A DNA stretch of 23,377 bases from Gamarada debralockiae (lineage: Eukaryota; Ascomycota; Leotiomycetes; Helotiales; Hyphodiscaceae). Position numbers and translations under genes: made by a program. The notes below the pieces were generated by a model. It did no database searches. It was not told the DNA's origin and was given only the letters and a program-made list of their open reading frames with translations. The stretch lies in NCBI GenBank assembly GCA_002803225.1, contig NXFV01001691.1, positions 1-23,377 on the forward strand. Direction: 5' to 3'. Positions 1 through 9,689 of the stretch are shown piece by piece; the stretch's first letter is position 1, and every line of letters starts with the position of its first letter.

Positions 1-2244
1 TGAAATTAATGATTTTCCCATACCTACCCCTTAACTTTTTAGCGAATTTGCCTCGACTACTTGGTATATTGCCTATGGCTTTTTCGTTCTTTTAGCTGTT
101 TCCTCTTGTTACTATCAATTTGTTTATTGAATAGTCAAATTTCAATCATATTCTTTCATGTGAGGTTGTTGTGGGACCCACACAATACCGGTACAGTAAT
201 TTTAGATGAGACGGCCCAACACGGCAAATACTTAACCCTTTTGGCTTTTGTAACATCGATTTCCGAAATGCCGTTTCTTTCACTTTCTTTGGTCCTTTCA
301 TTAATTACTCAGAGCACTGTATCAACCGAAGAACACCCTCGATCACTGAAGTTAAAAACGATCCTTCAGGAGATCAGGGACGATTTGCATATCGGCATGG
401 CCTCAACCACGGCGTACTAGGACAAGAATCAAGATGATCATGGAGATCTTCCTGATCAATATCTAAGCATACTTGAATCTCTAAGTTACATGGCTCTTAT
501 TTGTGCTGTGGTTGATTCATTTCCCTTACATTTAGCCCATATGTGTTTCCAATCCGCAGTCGCTAGGGCTCCCAAGGGGGATGTGAAGAGGTCCCTCATT
601 CCTAAAACGAAAATGATTATTATGACGGAACAATTTGGATGATTGAAGATCTCTGGACTTTCCCACACGGCCTGCAGTTCTTTTCTACTACCCTGGGGAA
701 GCGTTTCAGGCTGTTCAAATGTCCGATGGATTCTTGGTTTAGCTACTGCGCTGAGGCACCGCACCTCATTTCCCCCTTTTATATAGCTCTCCCTCTCTCT
801 CTCGCTCTCTTTCAGAGCTCAATAGAGACTTTACCCTTTCTCCCATATTCGTCATCATATCCGTGCTCGGCACTTGTTGAGTTGATAGACCCCACTGTTC
901 GCCCCCTCCACCTACCTAATCCTCTACCCCCCTTTGTTATAATTCTAGTTCTAACGCCGATTTAATTCTGCTTTGGTAGTAATTTATAGGAATCTCTTAA
1001 TACCACTAGACCGCCACTCTCTTAAGACCCATACCATCCCAGGACAATTCTCTTCAGAACGTGGCCGTCTTGAGAGAAAGTTCTTGAGAGCGTATAGGTC
1101 TTGAGAATAGATGGATCCTGAGAACAAACGGGTTTAAACACGTAATTGTGCTAGAGGGGGTAAGCGGTATTTCTACAGAGTCCCAGAGGTCTAGCGTGAT
1201 GCCCCTACCTGCTTCCCAAATGTACTTTTCTAGAGATTCAGCCTGTTTACTTCCGAATAAATTCAAAGGAATTTGGTTGGGATCTTTCGACTATTATATG
1301 CAACGTTACTTTTCTATAAAGAAGAACCCGTAAATGGGAATGATTCGCATATTTCTACGCTTTTTAAACTCGTCGAGTTCATTGAGGGGAGGTGGTCGTA
1401 GATTCCATAGAATAACATCTTAATCATTTCAAGCACAAAAAGCGTATTCCTCAGCCCACTTCCTTAATCCCTACCTAATAAGGGCATATCAAAGCACAGA
1501 GATTTGTATCACAATGGCGACTGCCAATGTTCTAGTAATTGGCCCTCTAGAGCAGCTTTGACGTTGTGTAAGAGCAGTTTGGATAATACAAGCGATCTGT
1601 AGTCTAATGTCTCGGTTTGCTTGCTTGCTTTCTGCCTCGGAAAAGAGTTATTGCGAGAAACCAGAGGTGACCATAAAGTGCCACTAGTTATCAGTGGCTA
1701 ATTTTGTAATACCTAAACCTGGATGGGAGCCAACAACGAATCCCGGTAGAGGCCGAAAATGGATCCTAGGTTTTGGGCACTAGAAATAAAACATTCCTAG
1801 AGAAAAATATAAAAATGAAGTTTTAATAGATTAAAAGGAATTATCAGACCACTTTTCAATCTTAAAAACTAGTCCCTCAATTTAATCATGGCTGTCAACC
1901 CCTCCTCCCAAAAGTAGAAGCGAAAGGTTGAACAGAAGGAAGTTGACCTTAATGAGGCTCACGAGTTTGCAGTCATATGACCAAAACCCCCCTTTTCAAG
2001 TTGTCAAATTTATGGTCTAGGGGCAGGGCAGGGTCACGTGGACGCTAGTAAAAGAGCTTCGGTGAAGTGATATTTCATGTGTGCTTCACTTAATTCTTGT
2101 TGCAGTTCTATCTGCGGCAGAGCCTGTATATATAGAGCTCTATACAGCTCGTACATATGTACCTTACGGACGAGTCTACGGAGCCTTCTGATATCGGGTC
2201 AGATCGGTACTAAGTATACCGATATTTCAGGCAATATTCCTGAC
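1..2244. other. Gene-free region left of the RAD7 fragment
   Basis: I see no convincing gene here. All open frames are short, overlap in several frames and match no family I recognise. The sequence is AT-rich in parts, notably 1780-1880. One frame starting at ATG 1888 reads about 30 codons with an internal TAG and could be the start of a decayed mobile element, but nothing supports a name. The stretch just before 2245 shows no RAD7 N-terminal coding sequence, so the left breakpoint of that fragment lies near 2245. Confidence 0.5.
787..812. repeat. CT-rich microsatellite
   Basis: This is a short run of CT dinucleotides with a few interruptions, on the + strand. It is a simple-sequence tract, or possibly a pyrimidine-rich leader. 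No gene begins convincingly downstream of it. Confidence 0.6.
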
Positions 2245-3296
2245 ACAAGTTTACAATCGCATATTCGCCACGGTACTCAAAATTGAAAAGTTTGTTATTG
2301 GAAACGCTTGCCAGATGAAGGACGGCTCGATGGACTGCATGCTCGACAAATGCGCCAACCTCAATTACTTTCAGCTAGACTATATGCTGCAAATTTGGTG
2401 TCTAACAACATGTGGTCACGATTATTCAGGGAAGCTGGAGACAACCTTGAAGTTGTGAAGCTTAAATGGCTCGATGCAGCCTTCAGTGATACAGCTGTTG
2501 AAGATATGGTTCGATATGCGCCAAATCTCAAACGCTTAAAATTGAAGTTGTGTCGTTTACTCGGTCAAAGTGCTGTCAAGGCTATTTCAAAGCTTGAGCA
2601 TCTTGAGCATTTATCATTAATGCTCAACAAGGAAGTCTCAACACCAACTCTCGTTGATCTCGTCACTCAACATGGCCCCAGTTTGAGGACGTTGACTTTG
2701 AAGAAGTTCATCGATGCAGCGATTCTGTACTCGAAGCTATACACACCTCTTGCACGCAGATCTCAAAGCTTCGATTCAGCGAGAACGACACTGCGACCGA
2801 TGCTGGGTACCGAGCTCTGTTCGCAAATTGAGCTAATTCACCACTCACCTTTGTTGATGTAAATTTTACACGAGATGTAGACAACAACAATGCGCACGGT
2901 CCTGAAGAGCCTGTGGGCATGGCATCTGCTGGTTTGAGAGCCATGATGGCGCATTCTGGTACTGAGCTCAAATTTGTCGACATTTCATCTTGCCGCCACA
3001 TGGAGCTCTCCGCTTTTATGGATGTTTTCAATGGTGCGATGGAGTATCCCGTACTCCAGGAGATTAATGTGAGCTTCTGCAATCGCGTTGATAACAGTTT
3101 AATTGCGGGCATTTTCAAGGGCTGCCCAAAGCTGAAAAAGTTAGTCGCTTTTGACTGTTTCGATATGCAGGACGTTGTTGTTCCAAGAAAAATCGCTCTG
3201 ATTGGCGTCCCGAAGGCTCAGGGTGCCATTGAGCAGTTTGGTATTGGTGTTGGTGTTGAGGAAGCGCTTAGCCGTATGGTCGACGTCGCCGCATGA
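2245..3296 (+). pseudogene. Truncated, frameshifted RAD7-like leucine-rich repeat protein
   Basis: The three frames together read as the C-terminal two-thirds of fungal RAD7 (rhp7), the leucine-rich repeat subunit of the nucleotide-excision-repair complex that finds lesions in non-transcribed DNA. Recognisable blocks are FVIGNACQMKDGSMD (about 2290-2335), SDTAVEDMVRYAPNLKRLKL (about 2485-2545), DISSCRHMELSAF (about 2978-3018), INVSFCNRVD (about 3064-3093) and the C-terminal GVPKAQGAIEQFG (about 3205-3243). The N-terminal part is absent. Frame changes occur near 2380 and near 2716, and an in-frame TGA lies at 2829-2831 where the family should have Trp. The last segment runs open to TGA 3294-3296. 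It is therefore a dead fragment, probably a partial duplicate of a working gene elsewhere. The family call rests on remembered conservation, not on an alignment. Confidence 0.8.
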
Positions 3297-3722
3297 GAGG
3301 ATTTCCGAGGATTCAGGAGTGGCGGTGTTATGATCGATCATGAATGGAAATGTCGCGCCTTTGATGATACGCATTACCGATTACTGCCAGCACATATAGC
3401 TTGTCCGACAACGCAGCCGCACAAGCCGCACATTCTGCACACTACACACACTGCGTACCAGTTGTGTCTCACATTTCCTTCACTCATAACTTTGCAGCCA
3501 AAGGGTTCAAGGTATCAGTTCCCAGTTAAATCTCAGTCAAACATGATTAATTGCCAAGTCAACTATCTGCACTACCATTAACGTCGCCCAAGTAGTCCAA
3601 GCAGAAGCAGACTCGTGATATCTGACCGATTTCTTCTCCTCCCCTCCAAGCACACCCGAACACAGCCTCCAGCTTGAGATACAAGGACGAAATCCTCCAT
3701 TTACGTTTTCGAAGGGATAAAT
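3297..3722. other. Intergenic, nothing recognised
   Basis: This is spacer between the RAD7 fragment and the end of the small gene on the minus strand. It holds only short overlapping frames and no repeat or RNA gene that I can see. It should contain the 3' untranslated region of the 3723-3929 gene. Confidence 0.5.
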
Positions 3723-3929
3723 TTAACCACTGAGGGTACCGCTCTCTTCACGCTGAGCAACGGCGCTGGAAAGGTCGATCCTCTGTCCAGAGAGAGTGCC
3801 ACTCTCCTCACGGTCGGCGACGGGGCCGGAGAGGGTGATGTACTCATTGCTGCTGGCATCGGTGGCATTGACGACGGCCTTCCATGGCTGGGCCTTAGGG
3901 GCGGTGGACTGGGTGGTGGGGACAGGCAT
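3723..3929 (-). CDS. Small protein with an 18-residue tandem repeat, function unknown
   Basis: This is a single-exon frame of 68 residues that I do not recognise. The N-terminal half includes the segment PWKAVVNATDASSNEY. The C-terminal half is a duplicated unit: ITLSGPVADREESGTLSG, then QR, then IDLSSAVAQREESGTLSG, ending at the stop. The nine residues REESGTLSG are identical in both units, yet about seven of their nine codons differ, including a TCT/AGT serine pair that needs two changes. That pattern is strong evidence that the protein, not the DNA, has been conserved. The start has a good context (ACC before ATG) and a C/A-rich leader typical of filamentous fungi. It has no Cys, signal peptide or membrane segment. 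A small stress- or growth-related cytosolic protein is possible, but that is a guess. Confidence 0.65.
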   Translation of the reverse strand: MPVPTTQSTAPKAQPWKAVVNATDASSNEYITLSGPVADREESGTLSGQRIDLSSAVAQREESGTLSG

Positions 3930-4178
3930 GGTTGTTGGTTGGGTAGTTGAGTTCTGGAATGGGTTAGGAATCGGGTTTAGATTGGGAGGGAGGTACTTGG
4001 GATTTTTTGTTGGTAGATGAAGATGAGGGATTGTCTTACGGTTGGTTTTTGGTTGTTGTGTTGTTGTGCTGGATTGCTTTGTCTTGCTGAAGAAAAGTTT
4101 TTGATCTGGTCGATTTGTCTATGCTATATATCTTTGTTCTCGTCGACGAGGATGTCGTTTCGTCGACAAGCTCGTTGG

Positions 4179-4356
4179 CTCATGGGATTCGGATCATGGG
4201 AGTGGCGATCCCATATGGGATCGGGATCGTGGGATTGAGATCATGGGAGTTGGATCTGGCTGGCACTACTTGCTCACGTGCTCTTCGAACCTTCGAAACC
4301 GGGGTGGTGATCCCATGTGGGATCGGGATCGTGGGATTGGGATCATGGGAGTTGGG
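4179..4356. repeat. Direct repeats of about 53 bp carrying a 16-bp palindrome
   Basis: Two units, 4202-4254 and 4304-4356, match at about 49 of 53 positions and lie 102 nt apart. A partial third copy starts at 4179. Unit 1 contains the perfect palindrome GATCCCATATGGGATC (4207-4222). Unit 2 has the same site with one central change (4309-4324). The differences seen between the units are transitions. Open frames cross the array, but their protein is only a translation of the repeat. The array lies in the leader or promoter side of the small minus-strand gene and about 390 nt upstream of the hydroxylase/desaturase gene. Confidence 0.8.
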
Positions 4357-4746
4357 ATTGCAGCTTGCAGATTCCTTCAGCCATGCAGGTCTCTACTATA
4401 GCTGTGTCGTATTTGCCGCATTGGGCTTCGTGTTGCTGACTGCACTTCTGAAGATGGAGACGCTTAGTGGAGATCGTAGATCTAGTACAGCCTGCGGATA
4501 TGTACGATTCTTAGCTGAGTGGTGGATGATTTGTTTTGGTCAATGTGCTCGAAGATAGTAGCCATTGTACCTTGTTGATACCATGTACTTTCCACATTCT
4601 GTGATGCCGACGGATATGAATGTGATAGCTCATTACACTTTGCACATTGAGTTCACTTCTAACACAGACAATTCGATCATTGTTCGCGACCTGAATCTTT
4701 CCTCGATCTATTTACCCTACCAGAATATCGTTCTACGATAGCAACA
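4357..4746 (+). promoter_or_regulatory. Upstream region of the hydroxylase/desaturase gene
   Basis: This 390-nt stretch has no convincing gene and should hold the promoter and 5' leader of the gene starting at 4747. The start itself has a good context (GCAACA before ATG). I could not pick out a clear TATA box or a regulator site. Confidence 0.4.
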
Positions 4747-5820
4747 ATGGCACGAGACGAAGTCGCAAGTCTACGCTACCTGCAATGGGATGACACATTT
4801 CACGATGTTAAACCATACACTCTCTACATGAACGTTCCAGAAGGCTTTCCGCCACAAAACTACAAAGTCGACTGGGAAGAGCCAGAAACGATCCATGATG
4901 TTCGCGGCCACGAATCAGAGTACTCGCTCGACGACAATGGATTCGCATATTACAAGCACCACTTCGAGCTCGATGGCCACGATAGAGAAACGTTGGAGAG
5001 GGATTACCTTCCGCAAGTCGAAGCTTTCCTGATGGACACGATTCCCAATGCCACTGAAGTCAAGATATACACTTGGAGAGTCAGTCTGATCGCTCAGGTA
5101 GGATTTCAAGCAGCGCTGAGAGATATTGCAGCTTCGATCTAGCGACCCTGCCGTTCGTGACAAGCTCCCAGGTGGAGTTATCAACTTATCTGATCCTTCG
5201 CATCATCTGGCTCCTGCTACAGCAGTACACGTTGGTCTGTATTGAGAGTGAAGGACAAGTATGCTCATTGTTCACATATGCTTAGATCAAAGTGTCGGCG
5301 GAGCGATAAAAAGAGTATATAACCACATGGGCGACCGAGCAGAGACCTTACTTCGCTCGCGAGTCCAGCTCATCAAGTCAGAAGATTCCCCCAAAAGGAG
5401 ATCAAATGGCATTTTTGCTGACGTAAATAGTGTATGGCGCCCTGTACGATTTCCGATTGAAGATTATCCACTCGCGGTGGCCGACGGCAGCACCGTCGAT
5501 CCAGACGATCTCGTAGCAGCAGACTATGTCCGGACGACATATCAGGGGGAGAACCTTCTCCCTCTATACAACAAGAACTGCCGTTGGCACTACTTGAGCG
5601 ATCAAACGCCAGATGATACTCTGCTGTTCAAGTCGTATGACTCTCGGGAGCAGTCGAAAGCGAAGTGTAAGTGACTATCTTACTCTGCTATGTTCGACCC
5701 TGCTGATCTTGTGCTTCGCAAGGCTGTCCTCATGTCTCCTTCCGTCCTACCAAGGTCCCGGATATGCCGAAGCCGCGCGAAAGCATTGAAGTAAAGGCTA
5801 TCGTCTTCTCCTCGGAATAA
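4747..5820 (+). CDS. AsaB/CmcJ/CTB9-type hydroxylase/desaturase
   Basis: The gene model has five exons: 4747-5079, 5132-5234, 5286-5376, 5431-5666 and 5723-5820. They join in frame to 286 residues plus TAA. The introns are 51-56 nt; intron 3 has a CTGAC branch site and intron 4 starts GTAAGT. The product matches the fungal family that includes the AsaB and CTB9 hydroxylase/desaturases, gibberellin GA4 desaturase and bacterial CmcJ, which oxidise secondary metabolites. Family marks are PYTLYMNVPEGFPP (about residues 21-34), DVRGHESEYSLDDNGF, AVHVDQS with the probable iron ligands His144 and Asp146, VWRPVRFPIEDYPLAVADG, and PHVSF with the third ligand His258 near the C-terminus. The length is normal and all key residues are present, so the gene looks functional. 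Three of the four introns begin with GTC, which is less common. Its neighbour, an SDR, converges on it. Confidence 0.85.
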
Positions 5821-6010
5821 GAGAGAGAGGCTGAAATGGAGGAGATTGCAAGGACATTGACCAAACTCGAAGGCTGAGGTCGTTCGAAACGTCACATATG
5901 CTCGATCAGCAGGGGAAATAACAAAGCTGTAATATCCTGCTCCTGAGTAGAACATCTAAATTTCTCCCATGCTTTGATGAATTTTGTCATATCCCTTTTG
6001 TCACCGCCTT

Positions 6011-6907
6011 CTACTGCCCAACCACGTCGGCCAATTTTCGGATCTTGAGTTGATACAGCTCATGCTGTTGTATCAGACCTTTACCGGAAACTAAAATATC
6101 CTCAAAAATATCATCCAAACTTTGTTCTGCATCGATGTAGAGTCCACTTAAGATCCTAGCTCCAGGAAGAGAAGCTAGGGTAACGCAGAGATCCGCGGTC
6201 ACACGAGGATCGCAAGTTGACGTATCCTTGAGCGCCTGTACCCGTCTTGCAAGCTCGGCGTCTTCTGAAGCTGTATTTGGATTCACTGCTCCAGGCGCAG
6301 CGAGTATATCGGTATCAACGTTTCCAGGCTGCACTACGAAAGTGTTGATTCCTCGTGCCCATACCTCCCGGTGAAGGCATTGATGAAACTGCATCAAAGC
6401 AGTTTTTGAGCAAGCATAAGCGGATAGATATTTGGCGCTTCCTCCACAGAGTCGACTTCCGATACTAATGATTGTTCCTGCGCCCTGTTCCAGCATACAT
6501 GGTAATAAGGCGCGGGTCAAGGCGACAGGGCCGAGGAGGTTGACTTCCATTACTCGCCACCAATCTTGCACGTTCACATTTTCGACAAGGTCGAATTGTA
6601 TGATGCCAGCATTGTTGACGATAACGTCAACGCGACCATAGCGCGCTTCTATCTCATGCGCAACACTCACGACCCGGGCGATGTCTGAAATGTTGGCAGT
6701 CCAGATCTCGACACTAATCTTGTACTCGCGGGTCAACTCTTGTGCCAGGTCTTCCAGCTCTGGTGCTGATCTCGCGATGAGACAGAGTGATGATCCAGCC
6801 TTCGCAAAAGAATGTGCAATTGATACACCGATGCCTCTGCTCGCTCCAGTGATGACCACAACTGCTTCTTTGAGCTTCACGGTGGTCGACATTGTGGTAC
6901 TGTACAT
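6011..6907 (-). CDS. Short-chain dehydrogenase/reductase (SDR)
   Basis: This is a single-exon gene of 298 residues with a complete classical SDR set. The nucleotide-binding TGASRGIG is at residues 20-27, NNAG at 98-101, a structural Asn in EVN at 123, a catalytic Ser in SIGSR at 148 or 151, and the catalytic YxxxK pair Tyr164/Lys168. A PGNVDT loop follows near 195-205. It should reduce a ketone or oxidise an alcohol with NAD(P)H, but the sequence does not fix the substrate. A second ATG at 6890-6892 has a better context (ACA before ATG) and would remove five residues without touching the fold. The gene converges on the hydroxylase/desaturase with about 190 nt between them, and both could act in the same pathway. 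There is no signal peptide or membrane anchor. Confidence 0.88.
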   Translation of the reverse strand: MYSTTMSTTVKLKEAVVVITGASRGIGVSIAHSFAKAGSSLCLIARSAPELEDLAQELTREYKISVEIWTANISDIARVVSVAHEIEARYGRVDVIVNNAGIIQFDLVENVNVQDWWRVMEVNLLGPVALTRALLPCMLEQGAGTIISIGSRLCGGSAKYLSAYACSKTALMQFHQCLHREVWARGINTFVVQPGNVDTDILAAPGAVNPNTASEDAELARRVQALKDTSTCDPRVTADLCVTLASLPGARILSGLYIDAEQSLDDIFEDILVSGKGLIQQHELYQLKIRKLADVVGQ

Positions 6908-7454
6908 GGGCGCAATGTTCCAGTAAACCGTGGAAGAGGTTCAATCCTCTGTTCGACAAGAAGGTCTCGATTCAATGTCAGATTCTACGATCTTGCCAGC
7001 TTCAAGTGTCGATTCATCAACACATTCTGATTCACCTTCTTGCTAGGCAAGTCGGAGACAATATTCATCCGTTTTTGGGAACAGGCCCACTTCTAGTCCA
7101 ACGCTAAGCACTAACAAGCATTTATCCGTCGACATCTTGGCGGCATGTCTTGATGCACGTCACAAGAGTCTCTTTGTAGAATGATGATAAGCATGAGGCA
7201 CAATGCAGCGACTGGGAGTAGTGAAGTTATTGCACATCACCTCAGGTCCCTTCAGAGAGGAACTGGTCCGTGTGATCAGGGACGGGATGGCTCGTAGTGG
7301 CGCTGACTAATCGAGGTTGAGGGTTTTCTCGTGTCCAATTCGTGCCCCTTGAAGAGATCGGCGCCAACGTTTGTGGGATTGCTTGAATGCACAGCAGGAC
7401 GCGTTGTACTGCATTGAGCGATCATTCTGAAGATGCGTCTAGAATCACCGACCC
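6908..7454. other. Intergenic region upstream of the SDR
   Basis: This holds the presumed promoter of the minus-strand SDR gene, and then spacer up to the transposon relic. No gene, RNA or clear repeat was recognised. Confidence 0.5.
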
Positions 7455-7889
7455 GACACACCCCCGCTTGGGACACACCCCAACATGACCCCTATATTAC
7501 AAATCATCGAATTTTGCGGTATTTACCACGCAATAAAATGCCAAAAAATGCATATTGTATTGATTTAGTAAAGCTGTGACATTTTAGGCTGGCATAAGCT
7601 GCGCGAATTCCCGGCATTGGGAGAATTTAGAGGCGCGCCCAGCTGACTCTTTATTGAGAATCCAGTTTATTAGGTACTCTTTTTGTTCGGGGGATAATCG
7701 TTGGAGGTGTTCTGAGGCTTCTTTGTGGCTCAAACCGCGTCTTAAAGGGTCGATTTAGAAACTTAATAGTCTTCAGCGGCGGCGCGCAACGACAAATCGT
7801 TTGATTTGACTTGTTCGACGGCTTTTTGAAGGCGTTCAGCCTTTGCGATCTTGGAATTATCCATTTTGACCAATAATCTGACGTTGTGG
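7455..7889 (-). mobile_element. Relic of a pogo/Fot1-like DNA transposon (5' end of the transposase only)
   Basis: On the minus strand an ATG at 7862-7864 opens a frame starting MDNSKIAKAERLQKAVEQV, then SNDLSLRAAAEDY, a TAA and VSKSTL. This is the Psq-type helix-turn-helix at the start of pogo/Fot1 transposases. After a second TAA and a one-base shift it continues SHKEASEHLQRLSPEQKEYL and NWILNKESAGRA, the start of the Tc5/CENP-B-type DNA-binding domain, ending near 7588. The DDE catalytic part is missing. The two TAA stops fit CAA to TAA changes, as RIP would make. Beyond it, 7457-7480 holds two ACACACCCC-like motifs that may be what is left of a terminal repeat, though no partner is visible on the other side. 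The Tc1 element starts 26 nt upstream of its ATG. Confidence 0.7.
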
Positions 7890-7935
7890 TACGAAGGATC
7901 GGCCCCAAAGTCTCAACACACGCTAAGCAGGGATC
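7890..7935 (+). repeat. Left terminal inverted repeat of the Tc1/mariner element
   Basis: It starts TACGAAGGATCGGCCCC and runs through CTAAGCAGGGATC. It is the reverse complement of 9456-9499 except for one extra AC dinucleotide and one mismatch. Confidence 0.85.
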
Positions 7936-8066
7936 CGGACGCTAGCCAGGGGTCTCCCGATTAGGAAATAGGACCCAACTAGAATGCTCAGACGCGTTTT
8001 CTCCACTCTCTTGCTTCGCTTTTCCCTATTTTCATACGCGTTTAGCCTCAAATCAGAAGACCAATT

Positions 8067-9339
8067 ATGGCGTTAGTTTACTACGACACTAGTATCCGAA
8101 TCCAGTGCCTTACTCTCATCTTTTATGGCGTTCCTATGGATAATGTCGCAATAGACTAGAGTGTCGCGTTTTAGGATATATCGATATATACGCGTTTCTA
8201 AAGAGCGTAGATTCGATCTCTTTGTGAGCAGTCGCATATTAGCTCAATATGTAGCTGATAAACCACGGTCAGGACGTCCTTCAGTTGTTACGGACGCGAT
8301 TCGAGCCAAGATCGAAGCTACGATTCAAAAGAACTCTACGACCCGTCAATACTCGCTCGCGGAGATCGCAGAGAAGTGTGGAGTCTCTTCTTCAACAGCT
8401 CACCGAGTAATACGCAAGCTAGGCTACCAATACGTGAAACCAACAGTCAAACCTGTATTGAAGAAAGATATAAAAGACGCAAGGCTTAAGTTCTGTCTAA
8501 AGTATAAGGACTTTGACTGGCGGAATATTATTTGGACAAATGAGACAAGTGTGGTCTTAGGTCATCGGCGTAGAAGGAGGAGGGTTTGGCGGAAGGTTGA
8601 TAGGAGATATAATCACCATGTGATTCAATGGAGATAGAAGGGGGTTAAGGAGTTTATGCTTTAGGGGTGTTTTTCTTACTATAAGAAAGGGCCTTATCAT
8701 ATTTAGAAGGATGAGACAGCGAAGGAGAAGAAGGCTGCAGCTAAAGACCTGAAAGCACGAAATACGCTCATTAAACCATACGCAAAGGAAATGTGGGATT
8801 TGACTACACAAATGAGAAAGACAGGGCTAAGGAATATGCCTGGAAAGAAGACAAAGTGGAGGTACACAGGGGAGACGGGTGCGCAAGTCCGAAAGAAGGG
8901 ACGTGGTAGAATTGATTAGTACCGATATCCGGAGGTGATTCTGAAGAAGAAGCTTCTTCCTTTTGCGGAAGAGCATAATAAGGAGTACCCTCATATGACT
9001 GTACAGGAAGATAGAGCTCCTGCGCATGCGTCAAAACATAATACGCGTGTCTTTTCTCTGGCCAAGATCAAGAAGCTTCTTTGGCCTGGGAACCCTCTTG
9101 ATCTAAACGCGATTGAGCCTACTTGGTGGTGGATGAAGCTGAAAACAACAAAGAAGGGTGCCTCTACTTCTAAAAAGGAGCTAGAAAAGAAGTGGTTACA
9201 GTGCTGGGAGGAGATGGAACAGAGTAGAATCAAGAGGTAGGTAAAGAGGATTAAGACTCGTATTCAGCAAATTGTTCTTTGTGAAGGAGGGAATGAGTAT
9301 ATAGAGGGTAGTGCAGGTGTTACATGGCGAAGAAAATAG
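8067..9339 (+). pseudogene. Broken Tc1/mariner (DD34E) transposase
   Basis: The relic begins ATG 8067 (MALVYYDTSIRIQCLTL) with an N-terminal helix-turn-helix, then shifts by one base near 8155. From 8161 to TAG 9337-9339 it stays in one frame. The catalytic triad can be followed: WTNETSV, where Asp has become Asn; VQEDRAPAH with the second Asp; and DLNAIEPTWWW with Glu, 34 residues after the second Asp. Premature TAG stops lie at 8635, 8662, 8704, 8917 and 9238. All sit where the family, or the second copy at 20 kb, has Trp. TGG to TAG is a CpA to TpA change on the other strand, the classic RIP outcome. Confidence 0.85.
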
Positions 9340-9455
9340 AGGGATGCTTGATTTCTTAGTGTGGGAGCTTAAACTACTGTAATTTCTGTATGAATTGCTT
9401 CAAATACAAGTCTATTGCTCTATATTTGTTTACTCCCAATGGAGGGGGTGCAGGG

Positions 9456-9499
9456 GACCCCTGCTTAGCGTGTTGAGACTTTGGGGCCGATCCTTCGTA
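9456..9499 (-). repeat. Right terminal inverted repeat of the Tc1/mariner element
   Basis: Read on the minus strand it starts TACGAAGGATCGGCCCC and mirrors 7890-7935. It ends in the TA target duplication. The 190 nt between here and the transporter start hold no gene and presumably carry its promoter. Confidence 0.85.
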
Positions 9500-9689
9500 G
9501 GGAGCGACTCAATTAAATTCACGGAGGAGTTGCTGTTATGGGCGGAATTTTGGTGGGGAAACGTACGGGTTGTCGGCATTGAGATGCCGCTAAGGGCATT
9601 TTCTTCTCATTCTGAGAGTTACTTTTAGTCCGCTCCTAAGTCTACTGCTGTAATCTCTCATTCACGAACATAGTAGCTTGCCAACCAGA

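Larger units (their letters stand above)
7890..9499 (+). mobile_element. Tc1/mariner DNA transposon, complete ends, dead transposase
   Basis: This element of 1.6 kb is bounded by inverted repeats of 44-46 nt and by TA on each side (7890-7891 and 9498-9499), the target duplication usual for Tc1/mariner. It contains one transposase relic on the + strand (8067-9339). Its left end abuts the pogo/Fot1 relic, so it may have jumped into that element's 5' leader. Because the ends are intact, it could in principle still be moved by a transposase from elsewhere. Confidence 0.85.

Noticed and set aside
4115..4558. Open frame of 147 codons across the palindromic repeats
   Set aside because: Its protein mostly translates the repeat (GIGIVGL-like words in several frames), has no family features, and overlaps another open frame of similar quality.
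6940..6960. tRNA-like B-box (GGTTCAATCC)
   Set aside because: There is no A-box or cloverleaf at the right distance on either strand.
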